Assembly: GCA_016709335.1 (NCBI GenBank)
Contig: JADJNC010000006.1
Location: 150,203-214,202, forward strand
Direction: 5' to 3'
DNA: 64,000 bases
Origin: Candidatus Propionivibrio dominans
GTDB lineage: Bacteria > Pseudomonadota > Gammaproteobacteria > Burkholderiales > Rhodocyclaceae
This document shows positions 16,756-24,591 of this stretch, in pieces. Position 1 is the stretch's first letter, and each line of letters begins with the position of its first letter. Below the pieces are notes generated by a model. That model ran no database searches. It was not told where the DNA came from and saw nothing but the letters and a program-made list of their open reading frames with translations. The translations under genes and the position numbers were made by a program.

Positions 16756-16840
16756 GGACTCGCCGCTTCTTCCCATCCTCTGAAGTCGATTGGCTGGTCG
16801 CGGCCCTCGGAGCATCCCCATGCCCGAGGGCCTGTTTTTT
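16756..16840 (+). ncRNA. Candidate small regulatory RNA, about 85 nt
   Basis: The predicted start is near 16756-16759, from the palindrome site 2 promoter (TATATA at 16747). The 3' end is a strong Rho-independent terminator. Between them lies a mostly unstructured pyrimidine-rich stretch, CGCCGCTTCTTCCCATCCTC (16761-16780), that could pair with ribosome binding sites. No open frame with a ribosome site is present. Size and anatomy (5' single-stranded seed, 3' terminator hairpin with U tract) are those of trans-acting Hfq-type sRNAs. The prediction is from sequence only. Confidence 0.55.
16802..16840 (+). terminator. Strong Rho-independent terminator of the candidate sRNA
   Basis: The stem GGCCCTCGG/CCGAGGGCC (16802-16810 with 16824-16832, nine perfect pairs), a 13-base loop, then TGTTTTTT (16833-16840). 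No gene ends nearby on the plus strand, so it terminates a non-coding transcript. Confidence 0.8.
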
Positions 16841-16906
16841 GGCCGGCATAAGCGAATCACCGACCTGTGATGCATCGATCCGACGACAGATCAATATCCT
16901 CTCCAA

Positions 16907-16922
16907 TGTACGCTAACGCACA
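16907..16922 (+). promoter_or_regulatory. 16-bp palindrome site 3, upstream of the coiled-coil protein
   Basis: TGTACGCTAACGCACA. TATTCT at 16944-16949 has the exact 29.5-bp spacing. The predicted start of transcription is near 16956, about 80 bases before the ATG at 17037. Confidence 0.75.
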
Positions 16923-17036
16923 GACCTCAGCTTTCCGGGGGGCTATTCTGGTCACACATGGAGAAAGAACATGAATCGATAACACACGTTTCGTGGTTTC
17001 TCTTGACCATTTTTTCAACAGCAAGGAGCACATACC

Positions 17037-17321
17037 ATGACAAAAAGAGACGCCTATGTGGCAAAAATGAAACTTCAACTCGACGAGCTGAATGCAAAGA
17101 TCAGCGAGCTGGAAGCCAAGGCGCAGGATGCAAAAGCAGATGCGCGTGCCAAATACAAGGAAGAAATGACCAAACTGCGGCATCAATCCAAACTCGCTGT
17201 CGCCAAACTCGATGAACTGAAGGCCGCCGGCGAAGATACCTGGGAAACCATGGTCGGCGAAATGGAAAAAGTGCGCGATGCCTTCATCCATTCCTTCAAT
17301 TACTTCAAGTCCCAGCTTTAA
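17037..17321 (+). CDS. Small coiled-coil protein
   Basis: 94 residues, almost entirely one charged amphipathic helix: KLQLDELNAKISELEAKAQD at the start, LAVAKLDELKAAGEDTWETM in the middle, and a more aromatic end (DAFIHSFNYFKSQL). There is no signal peptide or membrane segment, so it is likely cytosolic. Similar short coiled-coil proteins accompany stress or redox genes in many beta- and gammaproteobacteria; their function is unknown. AAGGAG sits before the ATG. It is controlled by palindrome site 3 and ends before a hairpin and terminator. Confidence 0.75.
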   Translation: MTKRDAYVAKMKLQLDELNAKISELEAKAQDAKADARAKYKEEMTKLRHQSKLAVAKLDELKAAGEDTWETMVGEMEKVRDAFIHSFNYFKSQL

Positions 17322-17368
17322 GCCCGGCGCTCCTGTCTGCGGGCTGGTTGCCGCAGGCAGGAAATGCC

Positions 17369-17414
17369 AGCGCCTGCAAGCGCCCTGAACTACTCAAGGC
17401 CGGCAGGCGCTTTT
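17369..17414 (+). terminator. Rho-independent terminator after the coiled-coil gene
   Basis: GCGCCTGC (17370-17377) pairs with GCAGGCGC (17403-17410), followed by TTTTGCATTTT. An additional hairpin, CTGTCTGCGG/CCGCAGGCAG, lies just before it at about 17333-17361. Confidence 0.6.
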
Positions 17415-17473
17415 GCATTTTCTGTTGAAAATGTGGCCAGGATTGGCCATGTGAAGAAATCATTCCAGCCTGA

Positions 17474-17566
17474 TTTCCACGCTCGTCACCCCGGCTAAAA
17501 GACGGGGGCCAGTGTCCACGCTCGTCACCCCGGCGAAAGCCGGGGTCCAGTTCGTTTATCTAATGG
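17474..17566. repeat. Dispersed repeat pair, CCCCGGC ... GCCGGGG-TCCAG family
   Basis: Two tandem copies starting TCCACGCTCGTCACCCCGGC. The first is decayed (CTAAAAGACGGGGGCCAG) and the second intact (GAAAGCCGGGGTCCAG), followed by TTCGTTTATCTAATGG. The remaining bases up to 17667 show no gene. Confidence 0.7.
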
Positions 17567-17667
17567 AGCAGAATCGCAGCTTGTTCCCCTTGCCAATCCT
17601 CGGCAAAACTCCACGCATCACATACGCTGCCGGCTTCTCATGATGGCTCATCGGGATACATGCTGCT

Positions 17668-19659
17668 TCATCTTGCGGGTATTACACCTGACCTCTGCTT
17701 CTGCTGTTGTCGCGGCAGCGCCTGTGCATCCCGGATCAGTTGACGGCAATCGCTGTCTTCACCTGGACCAGGGTCAATCAATGGGATCAACACCAGCAGC
17801 GGATTGACCATGGCCAGCGCAATGGCGCCGAGCACGCGCGCGGCGACCGGCCCTTTGTCGATTCCGATATCCGGCCTGGCAAAGCTGCCACGGATGTAAA
17901 TCGGGCTACGCAAGGCCAGGGGGCTGGTGTTCTTGGTTTTCTGATGGAGTTTCAAATCCAGCGTTTCCTGCCCGAGATCGATGCTGCCGCTACCGACCAG
18001 CGTAGTCACCTCGGTGTCGAAGATGAGCGCATCGGCGATCATTTTGCCTTCCCTGACATCAAAGTTGGCTACTCCGCAACGCACCTTGACCAGCCGGTCG
18101 CCGGTCATGTTCAGTCCAAGAATTTCCCAGAGATGCAGGCCGGCTTTTTCCATCATCAACTGGCTGATCTCGCCCCGTTTGACAACCAGTCCGACCTTGC
18201 CGCTCGATGTCGCCAGCATGCGCCCTACCGAGTTACCGTTTCCGGTGAGATCGAACTCGCCGTTGATCTGGCCGATGCTGGTTTTGCTCAGCTCGACCTT
18301 GGGAAACAGCTTGGCAATGAGAATTTTTCTCGCCCGGATTTTGGCCTGCGCCTGAATCGGATCCTTCCGCCCATCGAGCGAAATGACGCCGCTGAGGTGA
18401 CCGCCGGCGACGCCGAAATCGAGCGGATCGAGCGTCAGCACCGAATCGCGCAAGCTCAGATGGGTCACCAGGTCTTCCAGCGGCAGATCGTTGGCGCGAA
18501 TGCTTCCAGCCTTCAGGGTGACCTCAGCGTCGACGCTGTCCCAGTGCCCGGTCTTGAAAGGCAAGACCGGCAGCACGCGGGCGGGCGCAGGTGTCGGAAC
18601 GACGTTTGACGTAGGTGCGGGGGCCGCCTCTCTGGCGGCGTCCAGGCTACCGGGCCGGGCACCGATCAAGGGGCCGAGATCGGCCAGATCGAGCTGTCTG
18701 GAAACCAGATCGGCCTGTATCGCCGTGCGTTTGCCGCCACTATCAACCTGGAATGTCCCGGCAATATCGCTGCCTCCAATGCGGCCCGAAAATTTCTCAT
18801 AGCGCCACGTTTTCCCGACATGCACAATTTGCCCTTCGGTCACGTAAGCGCGTGTTTCCGGGAAAGCGATGCCGAGCAAGGGGAAAAGCTGCGCCAGGCT
18901 ATCGCCGCGCAGCGCAAGGTGCATATCCATCGCGGTAAATTTCACCAGGCTGGTAATAGTGCCCTCGGCCTTGACGAAAGTGCGGCCCACAGAAAGTTCG
19001 ACTTGCAGCGGATAAGGCGTGCTTTCATCACGCAGGGCCAGTACCGGCCCACCCTTGCCGTGTGCCTTGAGCGGTATGCCCTTGTATTGCCCTTGCGCGG
19101 TAAAGGCCAGCCCATCACCATTGGGCTGAGGGCCTGACATGCTATCCAGTGTCGACAGTTCGGCGCGGATGCGTGTCTTCTGACCGGCATCGTCAAAGCC
19201 GAGCGTTCCATGATCGATGGCCAGGCGGGAAATCAGGATGCGCGCCGCCTCATCCTGCTGGTTGATATCCAGCAACCAGTTCTTTCGACCTTCACTGCCT
19301 TGCTCCAGAAATATCACGCCACGCTCAAGCCTGACCTCGGGAAAAACGATCTTCAACAGGAGCAGTTGCGGCAAATCAATCGCGATGTCCACCGCGTCGG
19401 CAGTGACCATCTGTTTTTCCCTGGCCCAGCCGGGGTTGGCGAAGGTCACTGTACTGGCATGCAGGCGAGGGTGCGTCCAGCCGAAGCTGAGCTCAAGATC
19501 GCCACCAATGGCCAGTTCGCGCCCGGTTTTATCCAGGACCATGCGCTCGATCGGCCCGCGCAGCCAGTTCCAGCCGAAAATGGCGACAAAAAGCAGCGCG
19601 AGCACGACAGGTGCGACAAGTAGTCCTGCGATCCAGGGGATTGAACGAGGCAAGGTCAT
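17668..19659 (-). CDS. AsmA family protein
   Basis: 663 residues from ATG 19659. An ATG further up at 19713 would lie inside the predicted promoter (GATAAT at 19718-19713), so it is rejected. The N-terminal transmembrane helix IAGLLVAPVVLALLFVAIFGW is followed by LRGPIERMVLDKTGRELAIGGDLELSFGW, the typical AsmA start. Long beta-rich repeats follow, ending with the AsmA C-terminal pattern (GSGSIDLGQETLDLKLHQKTKNTSPLAL...PIYIRGSFARPDIGID). AsmA-like proteins form periplasmic grooves moving phospholipids to the outer membrane. Control from bidirectional palindrome site 4 links it to the MCE operon. Confidence 0.88.
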   Translation of the reverse strand: MTLPRSIPWIAGLLVAPVVLALLFVAIFGWNWLRGPIERMVLDKTGRELAIGGDLELSFGWTHPRLHASTVTFANPGWAREKQMVTADAVDIAIDLPQLLLLKIVFPEVRLERGVIFLEQGSEGRKNWLLDINQQDEAARILISRLAIDHGTLGFDDAGQKTRIRAELSTLDSMSGPQPNGDGLAFTAQGQYKGIPLKAHGKGGPVLALRDESTPYPLQVELSVGRTFVKAEGTITSLVKFTAMDMHLALRGDSLAQLFPLLGIAFPETRAYVTEGQIVHVGKTWRYEKFSGRIGGSDIAGTFQVDSGGKRTAIQADLVSRQLDLADLGPLIGARPGSLDAAREAAPAPTSNVVPTPAPARVLPVLPFKTGHWDSVDAEVTLKAGSIRANDLPLEDLVTHLSLRDSVLTLDPLDFGVAGGHLSGVISLDGRKDPIQAQAKIRARKILIAKLFPKVELSKTSIGQINGEFDLTGNGNSVGRMLATSSGKVGLVVKRGEISQLMMEKAGLHLWEILGLNMTGDRLVKVRCGVANFDVREGKMIADALIFDTEVTTLVGSGSIDLGQETLDLKLHQKTKNTSPLALRSPIYIRGSFARPDIGIDKGPVAARVLGAIALAMVNPLLVLIPLIDPGPGEDSDCRQLIRDAQALPRQQQKQRSGVIPAR

Positions 19660-19739
19660 GGCGGTGTGGTGAGGAAGCGGATAACTCGTCCGAGACAGAA
19701 AAGATTCCGACAATTATCTGTTACCGGCACCGTGCGCTC

Positions 19740-19755
19740 TGTTCGCCAGCGCACA
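19740..19755. promoter_or_regulatory. 16-bp palindrome site 4, bidirectional
   Basis: TGTTCGCCAGCGCACA. Leftward, GATAAT (19718-19713) at the exact spacing drives AsmA. Rightward, GATAAT (19776-19781), one base off, drives the gene at 19870. Both hexamers match five of six -10 bases. Confidence 0.8.
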
Positions 19756-19869
19756 GAAATTGTTTTTCGGATAAGGATAATCGTTTGTAGCTGGCATAGC
19801 GCTCATCTGCGCTGGCAGGCAACTCGCAGCTAAAGAATGATCATCAATTTGACATAGGAGTATCAACAC

Positions 19870-20310
19870 ATGAAACCGAATCCTGGCATGAAGAGCAAAT
19901 TACTTTCGTATGGCTGTGCCGCCATTTTGCTTGGCTCAGCATCGTTCCTTGCGCTCGCCGCCGACAACAGGGAAACAATCGCTCAAACCCCCGGCGGCAT
20001 ATCCTATGTCTCCGGTGGTGTCGGAGACGGGTCGATCGACCGGCTGAACATGATGGCCAGTGAATTCAATCTCAAACTGGTGTTCGCCATGAAGTCCGGC
20101 AACTACGTGAGCGACGTCAGAGTCGTCATCATTGACGCTAAGGGCAAAACCATTCTGGATACCACGAGCGAAGGTCCGTGGCTCCTGACCCGCTTGCCCG
20201 CAGGCAATTACCAGATCGTCGCCAGCTTCGCCGGCAAGGCGGAAAAACGCCAGGTCGCCGTCGGTGCATCAAAGCTCAGGACCATCGACTTTCGCTGGGC
20301 AGCCGAGTAA
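19870..20310 (+). CDS. Secreted protein with carboxypeptidase-regulatory-like beta domain
   Basis: 146 residues with a signal peptide (KLLSYGCAAILLGSASFLALAA, cleavage near ALAA-DN). The mature part is a small beta-sandwich: VVIIDAKGKTILDTTSEGPWLLTRLPAGNYQIVASFAGKAEKRQVAV. This is the transthyretin-like pattern in which a peptide backbone precedes the LPAGxYxV turn. It is periplasmic, probably structural or ligand-binding, with no enzymatic motif. AGGAG precedes the ATG. It is divergent from AsmA and shares its regulatory palindrome. Confidence 0.75.
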   Translation: MKPNPGMKSKLLSYGCAAILLGSASFLALAADNRETIAQTPGGISYVSGGVGDGSIDRLNMMASEFNLKLVFAMKSGNYVSDVRVVIIDAKGKTILDTTSEGPWLLTRLPAGNYQIVASFAGKAEKRQVAVGASKLRTIDFRWAAE

Positions 20311-20365
20311 GGGGATAAAAGCGCAGCGCCTGGCCCACAGGGTAAATTTGTTCTACCTGCCCACA

Positions 20366-20494
20366 GTCATACCGGCGAAAGCCGGTATCCAGATTCGTTT
20401 ATCTGATCAAGTTGTTAAAAGAGGTGTTTGATTAACGAACTGGATTCCGGGTCAAGCCCGGAATGAGCGCGAAGCCTGGCCTCGGGCCACGGTA
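20366..20494. repeat. Composite dispersed repeat pair
   Basis: GTCATACCGGCGAAAGCCGGTATCCAG-like hairpin (20366-20392) and an oppositely oriented CTGGATTCCGGGTCAAGCCCGGAATGAG-like hairpin (20440-20466) are joined by a spacer whose ends mirror each other (TTCGTTTATCTGA / ATTAACGAA). The trailing module GCGAAGCCTGGCCTCGGGCC recurs at 54064-54084. Confidence 0.7.
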
Positions 20495-20512
20495 TTTCAA
20501 TGTAGGTCGCAG

Positions 20513-21241
20513 TCAAATGCCCTGGCGATACTGCACATCGGAGAGCAGGCGGCTCATTTCTTTCTTGACCACGGCGTAGCACTCGCAGGCGCGGGTCTCC
20601 AGACCGGATCGGTCAAGAACGGCAATGTGGCCGCGCCGGTAACTGATACAGCCGGCGCGCTGCAGGTTCCCGGCCGCATCGGTAACCCCTTCCCGGCGCA
20701 CGCCGAGCATGCTGGCGACCAGTTCCTGGGTCATCACCAACTCGTTCGTCGGCAGGCGATCCAGCGTCAGCAGCAGCCAGCGGCACAGTTGCTGCTCAAG
20801 CGTATGATGCCGGTTGCACACCGCCGTCTGCGCCATCTGCGTCAGCAAGGCCTGCGTGTAACGCAGCAGCAGGCGCTGCAACAGGCCGGCGCGGTTGAAC
20901 TCCTGCAACAGTTTATGCCGCTCCAGCCGGTAGGCGTGGCCTGCGGTTTGCACTACGGCCGAGCTCGATGTGGTATCCCCGCCCATGAACAGCGAAACGC
21001 CGACAACACCTTCACTACCGACACCGGCGGTTTCGGCCGACGCGCCAGACTCGGTGACATAGTGCAGCGAGACGATGCAGCTCGTCGGGAAATAGGCGTG
21101 CTGCAACTGACTGCCGGGTTCGTAAAGCATCTGCCCGAGCGGCATCGGAACCAGCTCAAGTTGCGCCGCCAGCGGCTCGAATTCATCCGTCGGCAAGGCG
21201 GCGAGAAGATGATTTTGATTCGGACTAGGAGCGATTGACAT
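20513..21241 (-). CDS. Crp/Fnr-family transcriptional regulator
   Basis: 242 residues. The N-terminal cyclic-nucleotide-binding-like beta barrel (about 15-140) is followed by the long dimerisation helix and a Crp-type winged helix (about 165-215; MTQELVASMLGVRREGVTDA). The recognition helix reads VRREGVTDAAGNL, keeping an Arg-Glu pair like CRP but in a different register from FNR. No N-terminal Cys cluster for an FeS centre is present, and the cNMP phosphate-binding Arg-Ala motif is not obvious, so the ligand is unknown. It is the only Crp-type regulator in the window and the best local candidate for the TGTRC-N6-GYACA sites. Confidence 0.88.
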   Translation of the reverse strand: MSIAPSPNQNHLLAALPTDEFEPLAAQLELVPMPLGQMLYEPGSQLQHAYFPTSCIVSLHYVTESGASAETAGVGSEGVVGVSLFMGGDTTSSSAVVQTAGHAYRLERHKLLQEFNRAGLLQRLLLRYTQALLTQMAQTAVCNRHHTLEQQLCRWLLLTLDRLPTNELVMTQELVASMLGVRREGVTDAAGNLQRAGCISYRRGHIAVLDRSGLETRACECYAVVKKEMSRLLSDVQYRQGI

Positions 21242-21262
21242 GACTAAACATCCACACTGAGT

Positions 21263-22096
21263 TCAATGTTTGCCGGAGAGTTCGAAGCCGATCCCGCGGT
21301 AACCGAGGAAGCGGCAGGACTGGTTGAACATGGGCTCCCCGCTGACCTGAAATTTCTGCTGCGTGCCATCGGCATTGACGCGGGTGAACACAAAGTCGAG
21401 AAACGGTTGCCGGGCGGCAATGGTCGCCTGCAGGAAGTCACGCTCCTCCTTGTTCCAGCCGGCCAATTGTGTATCGACTGCATCTCCGGCATCTCCGTTC
21501 AGGTTGTCGACGCGGATTCCCAGCATCTCCAGCACCGGGCCGGAAACCTTGGTGAAGTTCATGTTCTCGTCCTGCTCCCAGTACCAGTCGGAGGCCAGTT
21601 CGGTCAGGCTGCGGTAGCGGGCTTCGCTTTCGCGCAGTTCGGCGGTCCGTTCCTGCACGGTCTGTTCCAGCTCCCTGCTGTAATTTTCGAGCTTCCTGTA
21701 CAGCAGCCGAACTTCCAGCAGGTTGCGGATGCGCGTCCTGACTTCAAGCAGGTCGAAGGGCTTGCTGATGAAATCGCGGGCGCCGGCCTGCAGCGCGCGC
21801 AGCTTGTGGCCGGGCTGGGCGGTGATCACCAGCACCGGAAGAAAACTGTCCGCTTCGTTGGTCTTCAGGCCTTCCATCACCTGGAAGCCATCCATGCCGG
21901 GCATCTGCAGGTCGAGCAGGATCAGGTCATAGTGGTGTTTTCGATGCAGCGCGCAGACCTCGCGTGGATCCATGGTCGAGGTGACAAAGGTGTAGTCGGC
22001 CTCAATCAGCATTTGCTCAAGCAATTTGATATTGGATTCCTGGTCGTCAACAATCAGGATACTGGCGCTGAGTATTTCGGATTCGCTGATCAACAT
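21263..22096 (-). CDS. Response regulator with receiver and PAS domains
   Basis: 277 residues. An intact receiver domain comes first (VDD at 16-18, phospho-acceptor D62 in LLDLQMPGMDG, K112 in ISKPFD), then a coiled coil (LYRKLENYSRELEQTVQERTAELRESEARY) and a PAS domain (about 165-275; DWYWEQDENMNFTKVSG). There is no output domain after the PAS, so it probably works by partner binding with the histidine kinase whose gene overlaps it by seven bases upstream. Single-domain-like receiver-PAS proteins often sit in phosphorelays. Confidence 0.85.
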   Translation of the reverse strand: MLISESEILSASILIVDDQESNIKLLEQMLIEADYTFVTSTMDPREVCALHRKHHYDLILLDLQMPGMDGFQVMEGLKTNEADSFLPVLVITAQPGHKLRALQAGARDFISKPFDLLEVRTRIRNLLEVRLLYRKLENYSRELEQTVQERTAELRESEARYRSLTELASDWYWEQDENMNFTKVSGPVLEMLGIRVDNLNGDAGDAVDTQLAGWNKEERDFLQATIAARQPFLDFVFTRVNADGTQQKFQVSGEPMFNQSCRFLGYRGIGFELSGKH

Positions 22097-24591
22097 GCGG
22101 GCTCCTTGTTGGCGGCGTGGTTACGCTCTGTTGTTGCAAATTGCAGAGCCACATCCAGCGTGGACATGAACTCCGCAACCTTGATCGGTTTGGTGAGATA
22201 TCTGAAGAATCCGGCTTCCAGCCCCTTTTCGATATCGCGCGGTATGGCATTGGCACTCAGCGCGATCACCGGGATGTGGGCGGTTGCCGGATCCTCAGCC
22301 AGTATCTTAAGCGCCTGCAGACCACTGATGCCAGGCAGGTTGATGTCCATCAGGATCACATCCGGCACGGTGTCGCGCGCAATCTTGATTCCCCGGTAGC
22401 CGTCCGGTGCACTCAGCAGGAGAATATCAGGCCGCCGCGCGACGAGATCCTCGACCAGCATCAGATTGGCCGGATTGTCCTCAACGTAGAGCAGTGTGCG
22501 CAATGGGGCGGCGCCTTCAGGCAACAAGTGCTCAGGCACCAGCGTTTCGTCTGGCGGGGCGAGTACCTGCGGCTCAGGGATCAGGTTCAGTTCGATCCAG
22601 AACACAGTACCTTCCCCGAGCGTGCTCTCGACGCCGATTTTTCCCCCCATCCATTCAATCAGCCGCTTGCTCACCACCAGGCCGATACCTGTGCCTTCGG
22701 TGTCTTTTTCCTCTTGCCCGAGACGGTTGAAGGGTATGAAAAGTTGCGCAAGCTGTTCCGCAGACAGCCCTGCACCGCTATCGCGGACACTGATACGAAT
22801 CAAATCGGGATCGATCAGGGTGCCCGTGACACTCACCGATCCATCCACCTTGTTGTATTTGATGGCGTTGGAAAGCAGGTTGATGAGCACCTGCTTGACC
22901 CGTGTCCGGTCGGCCTGGACAAAACAAGGCATTTCGAAGTGCTCGAAAGCCAGGCGGATACCACGCGTTTTCGCCTGCGGCTCGATCATCGCCTCGCATT
23001 CGCACATGACTTCGCTCAGCGCGACCGGTTCCATCGACAGCGACAGCTTGCCGGACTCGATCTGCGCCAGATCGAGGATTTCATTGATCAACTCCAGCAA
23101 GTACCAGCCGGCCTTGAGAATCTGGGCAATGCTCTTGTTTTGCGAGGGTGTCGGCAAGGGCGTGCCGGATTCGATGAGTTGCGCAAAACCAAGGATCGCG
23201 CCGAGCGGTGTGCGCAGTTCATGGCTCATGCTGGACAGGAATTCCGATTTCGCCAGATTGGCCTTTTCGGCCACAATCCTGGCCCGCTCAAGCTCGACGT
23301 TCTTGTCCTGCAGGACCTGATCGAGCCGTGCCCGCTCCGCCTCGACCCGCTTGCGCGCGGTGTTGTCGGTACCGATCAACAGGTAGCCGATAATCGAGTT
23401 TTGCGCATCGCGCAGGGCAGTGACCGAAACGAGCGCCGGGAAGCGGCTGCCATCCTTGCGGATGCAGGTCAACTCGTAGATGTCCTCGATACCTCGCGAG
23501 GCCTTGAACACCAGAGCCTCGAAGCCCGGTGCTATCGGTCTTTCCAGTTCGACGCTGAGGGCCTGTGCGCGCTCGATGACTTCCTGCGGGTCGGAAATAT
23601 CCGCCGGCGTGATCTTGTTCACCACGTCGATCGCGGCATAGCCGAGCATACGTTCGGCGCCGACGTTGAAGATCTGAATGACACCGCTGGCATCGGTGGC
23701 GATACTCGAGAAATTGGCACTGTTGAAGATCGCACGCTGCAGGGCACCGGCCTTATACAGCGCCTCCTCCACCTGCTTGCGCGAGCTGATGTCGCTGATC
23801 ACGATACGGGTGACCGATCCGCTATCGTCCTGCGTCGCCGTGGCTTCCAGGCGCACCCAGAATGGCGTGCCATCCTGCCTGACCATCTGCAACTCGCACG
23901 GCGGTGCCGCACCGGTCTCGCCGAGCTTTTTGCGCAGCAAATAGAAGGTATCCGCGCCTTCCCTGGAAATGAAACGGGTGAAGGCTTGCCCGACCAGCGT
24001 GCCCCTGGCCACACCCAGCAAGGTTGCGGCGGTCAGGTTGGCCTCCAGGATCAGCCCGGAATTGGCCGCTGACTCACTCAGGGTGCAGTAGCCAACCGGT
24101 GACAGGTCATAGAGGTCGAAATAGCGCAAGCGCGAGGTTTCCAGCGCCGCTTGCGACTGGATCAGTTCCTCGTTCTGCATCTCCAGTTCAACCTGTTGCA
24201 CCTCCAGGGCATGCTGCAATGCATAGTCATCGCTGACATTGCGGAATACCAGCACGGCACCGACCACCTGACCGTTACGCTCGCGAATCGGTGCGCAACT
24301 GTCGGCGATATCGCATTCGCGGCCATCGCGCGCAATCAGGATCGTGTGATTGGCCAGGCCCTGGATGGTGCCCTGCGCCAGGGTTTCGATTACCGGGAGG
24401 GTGGCGGGTTCACGTGTTTTCTGGTTGACGATGTGGAAAACCTCGCCCACCGGGAGGCCGATGGCCTGCGCCTGCGTCCACCCGGTGAGTTCTGCGGCAA
24501 CGGGGTTGAGCACGGTCACCCGTGCTTCAGCATCGGTGGCGATCACCGCATCGCCGATCGAGTCAAGCGTCACCGCCAGCTTTTTCCTCAC
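22090..24591 (-). CDS. PAS-rich hybrid sensor histidine kinase (HisKA-HATPase-receiver)
   Basis: 833 residues. Three PAS domains fill about residues 1-420, HisKA has the phospho-acceptor H457 in SHELRTPLG, HATPase_c follows (NAIKYNKVDGS; GTGIGLVVSKRL), and a C-terminal receiver carries D749 (ILMDINLPG). All catalytic boxes look intact. Its GTG start lies inside the CHASE3 gene and the products would join as DREEK-LAVTLDSIGDAV if one base of the A5 run (24581-24585) were removed, so this is very probably the C-terminal part of one CHASE3-PAS-HK-REC protein of about 1090 residues. See findings. Confidence 0.88.
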   Translation of the reverse strand: MRKKLAVTLDSIGDAVIATDAEARVTVLNPVAAELTGWTQAQAIGLPVGEVFHIVNQKTREPATLPVIETLAQGTIQGLANHTILIARDGRECDIADSCAPIRERNGQVVGAVLVFRNVSDDYALQHALEVQQVELEMQNEELIQSQAALETSRLRYFDLYDLSPVGYCTLSESAANSGLILEANLTAATLLGVARGTLVGQAFTRFISREGADTFYLLRKKLGETGAAPPCELQMVRQDGTPFWVRLEATATQDDSGSVTRIVISDISSRKQVEEALYKAGALQRAIFNSANFSSIATDASGVIQIFNVGAERMLGYAAIDVVNKITPADISDPQEVIERAQALSVELERPIAPGFEALVFKASRGIEDIYELTCIRKDGSRFPALVSVTALRDAQNSIIGYLLIGTDNTARKRVEAERARLDQVLQDKNVELERARIVAEKANLAKSEFLSSMSHELRTPLGAILGFAQLIESGTPLPTPSQNKSIAQILKAGWYLLELINEILDLAQIESGKLSLSMEPVALSEVMCECEAMIEPQAKTRGIRLAFEHFEMPCFVQADRTRVKQVLINLLSNAIKYNKVDGSVSVTGTLIDPDLIRISVRDSGAGLSAEQLAQLFIPFNRLGQEEKDTEGTGIGLVVSKRLIEWMGGKIGVESTLGEGTVFWIELNLIPEPQVLAPPDETLVPEHLLPEGAAPLRTLLYVEDNPANLMLVEDLVARRPDILLLSAPDGYRGIKIARDTVPDVILMDINLPGISGLQALKILAEDPATAHIPVIALSANAIPRDIEKGLEAGFFRYLTKPIKVAEFMSTLDVALQFATTERNHAANKEPAC

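Noticed and set aside
17333..17566. CRISPR-like short repeats
   Set aside because: The repeats are inverted hairpins of unequal spacing, with no constant spacers, and recur elsewhere as pairs; they are REP/BIME-like elements.
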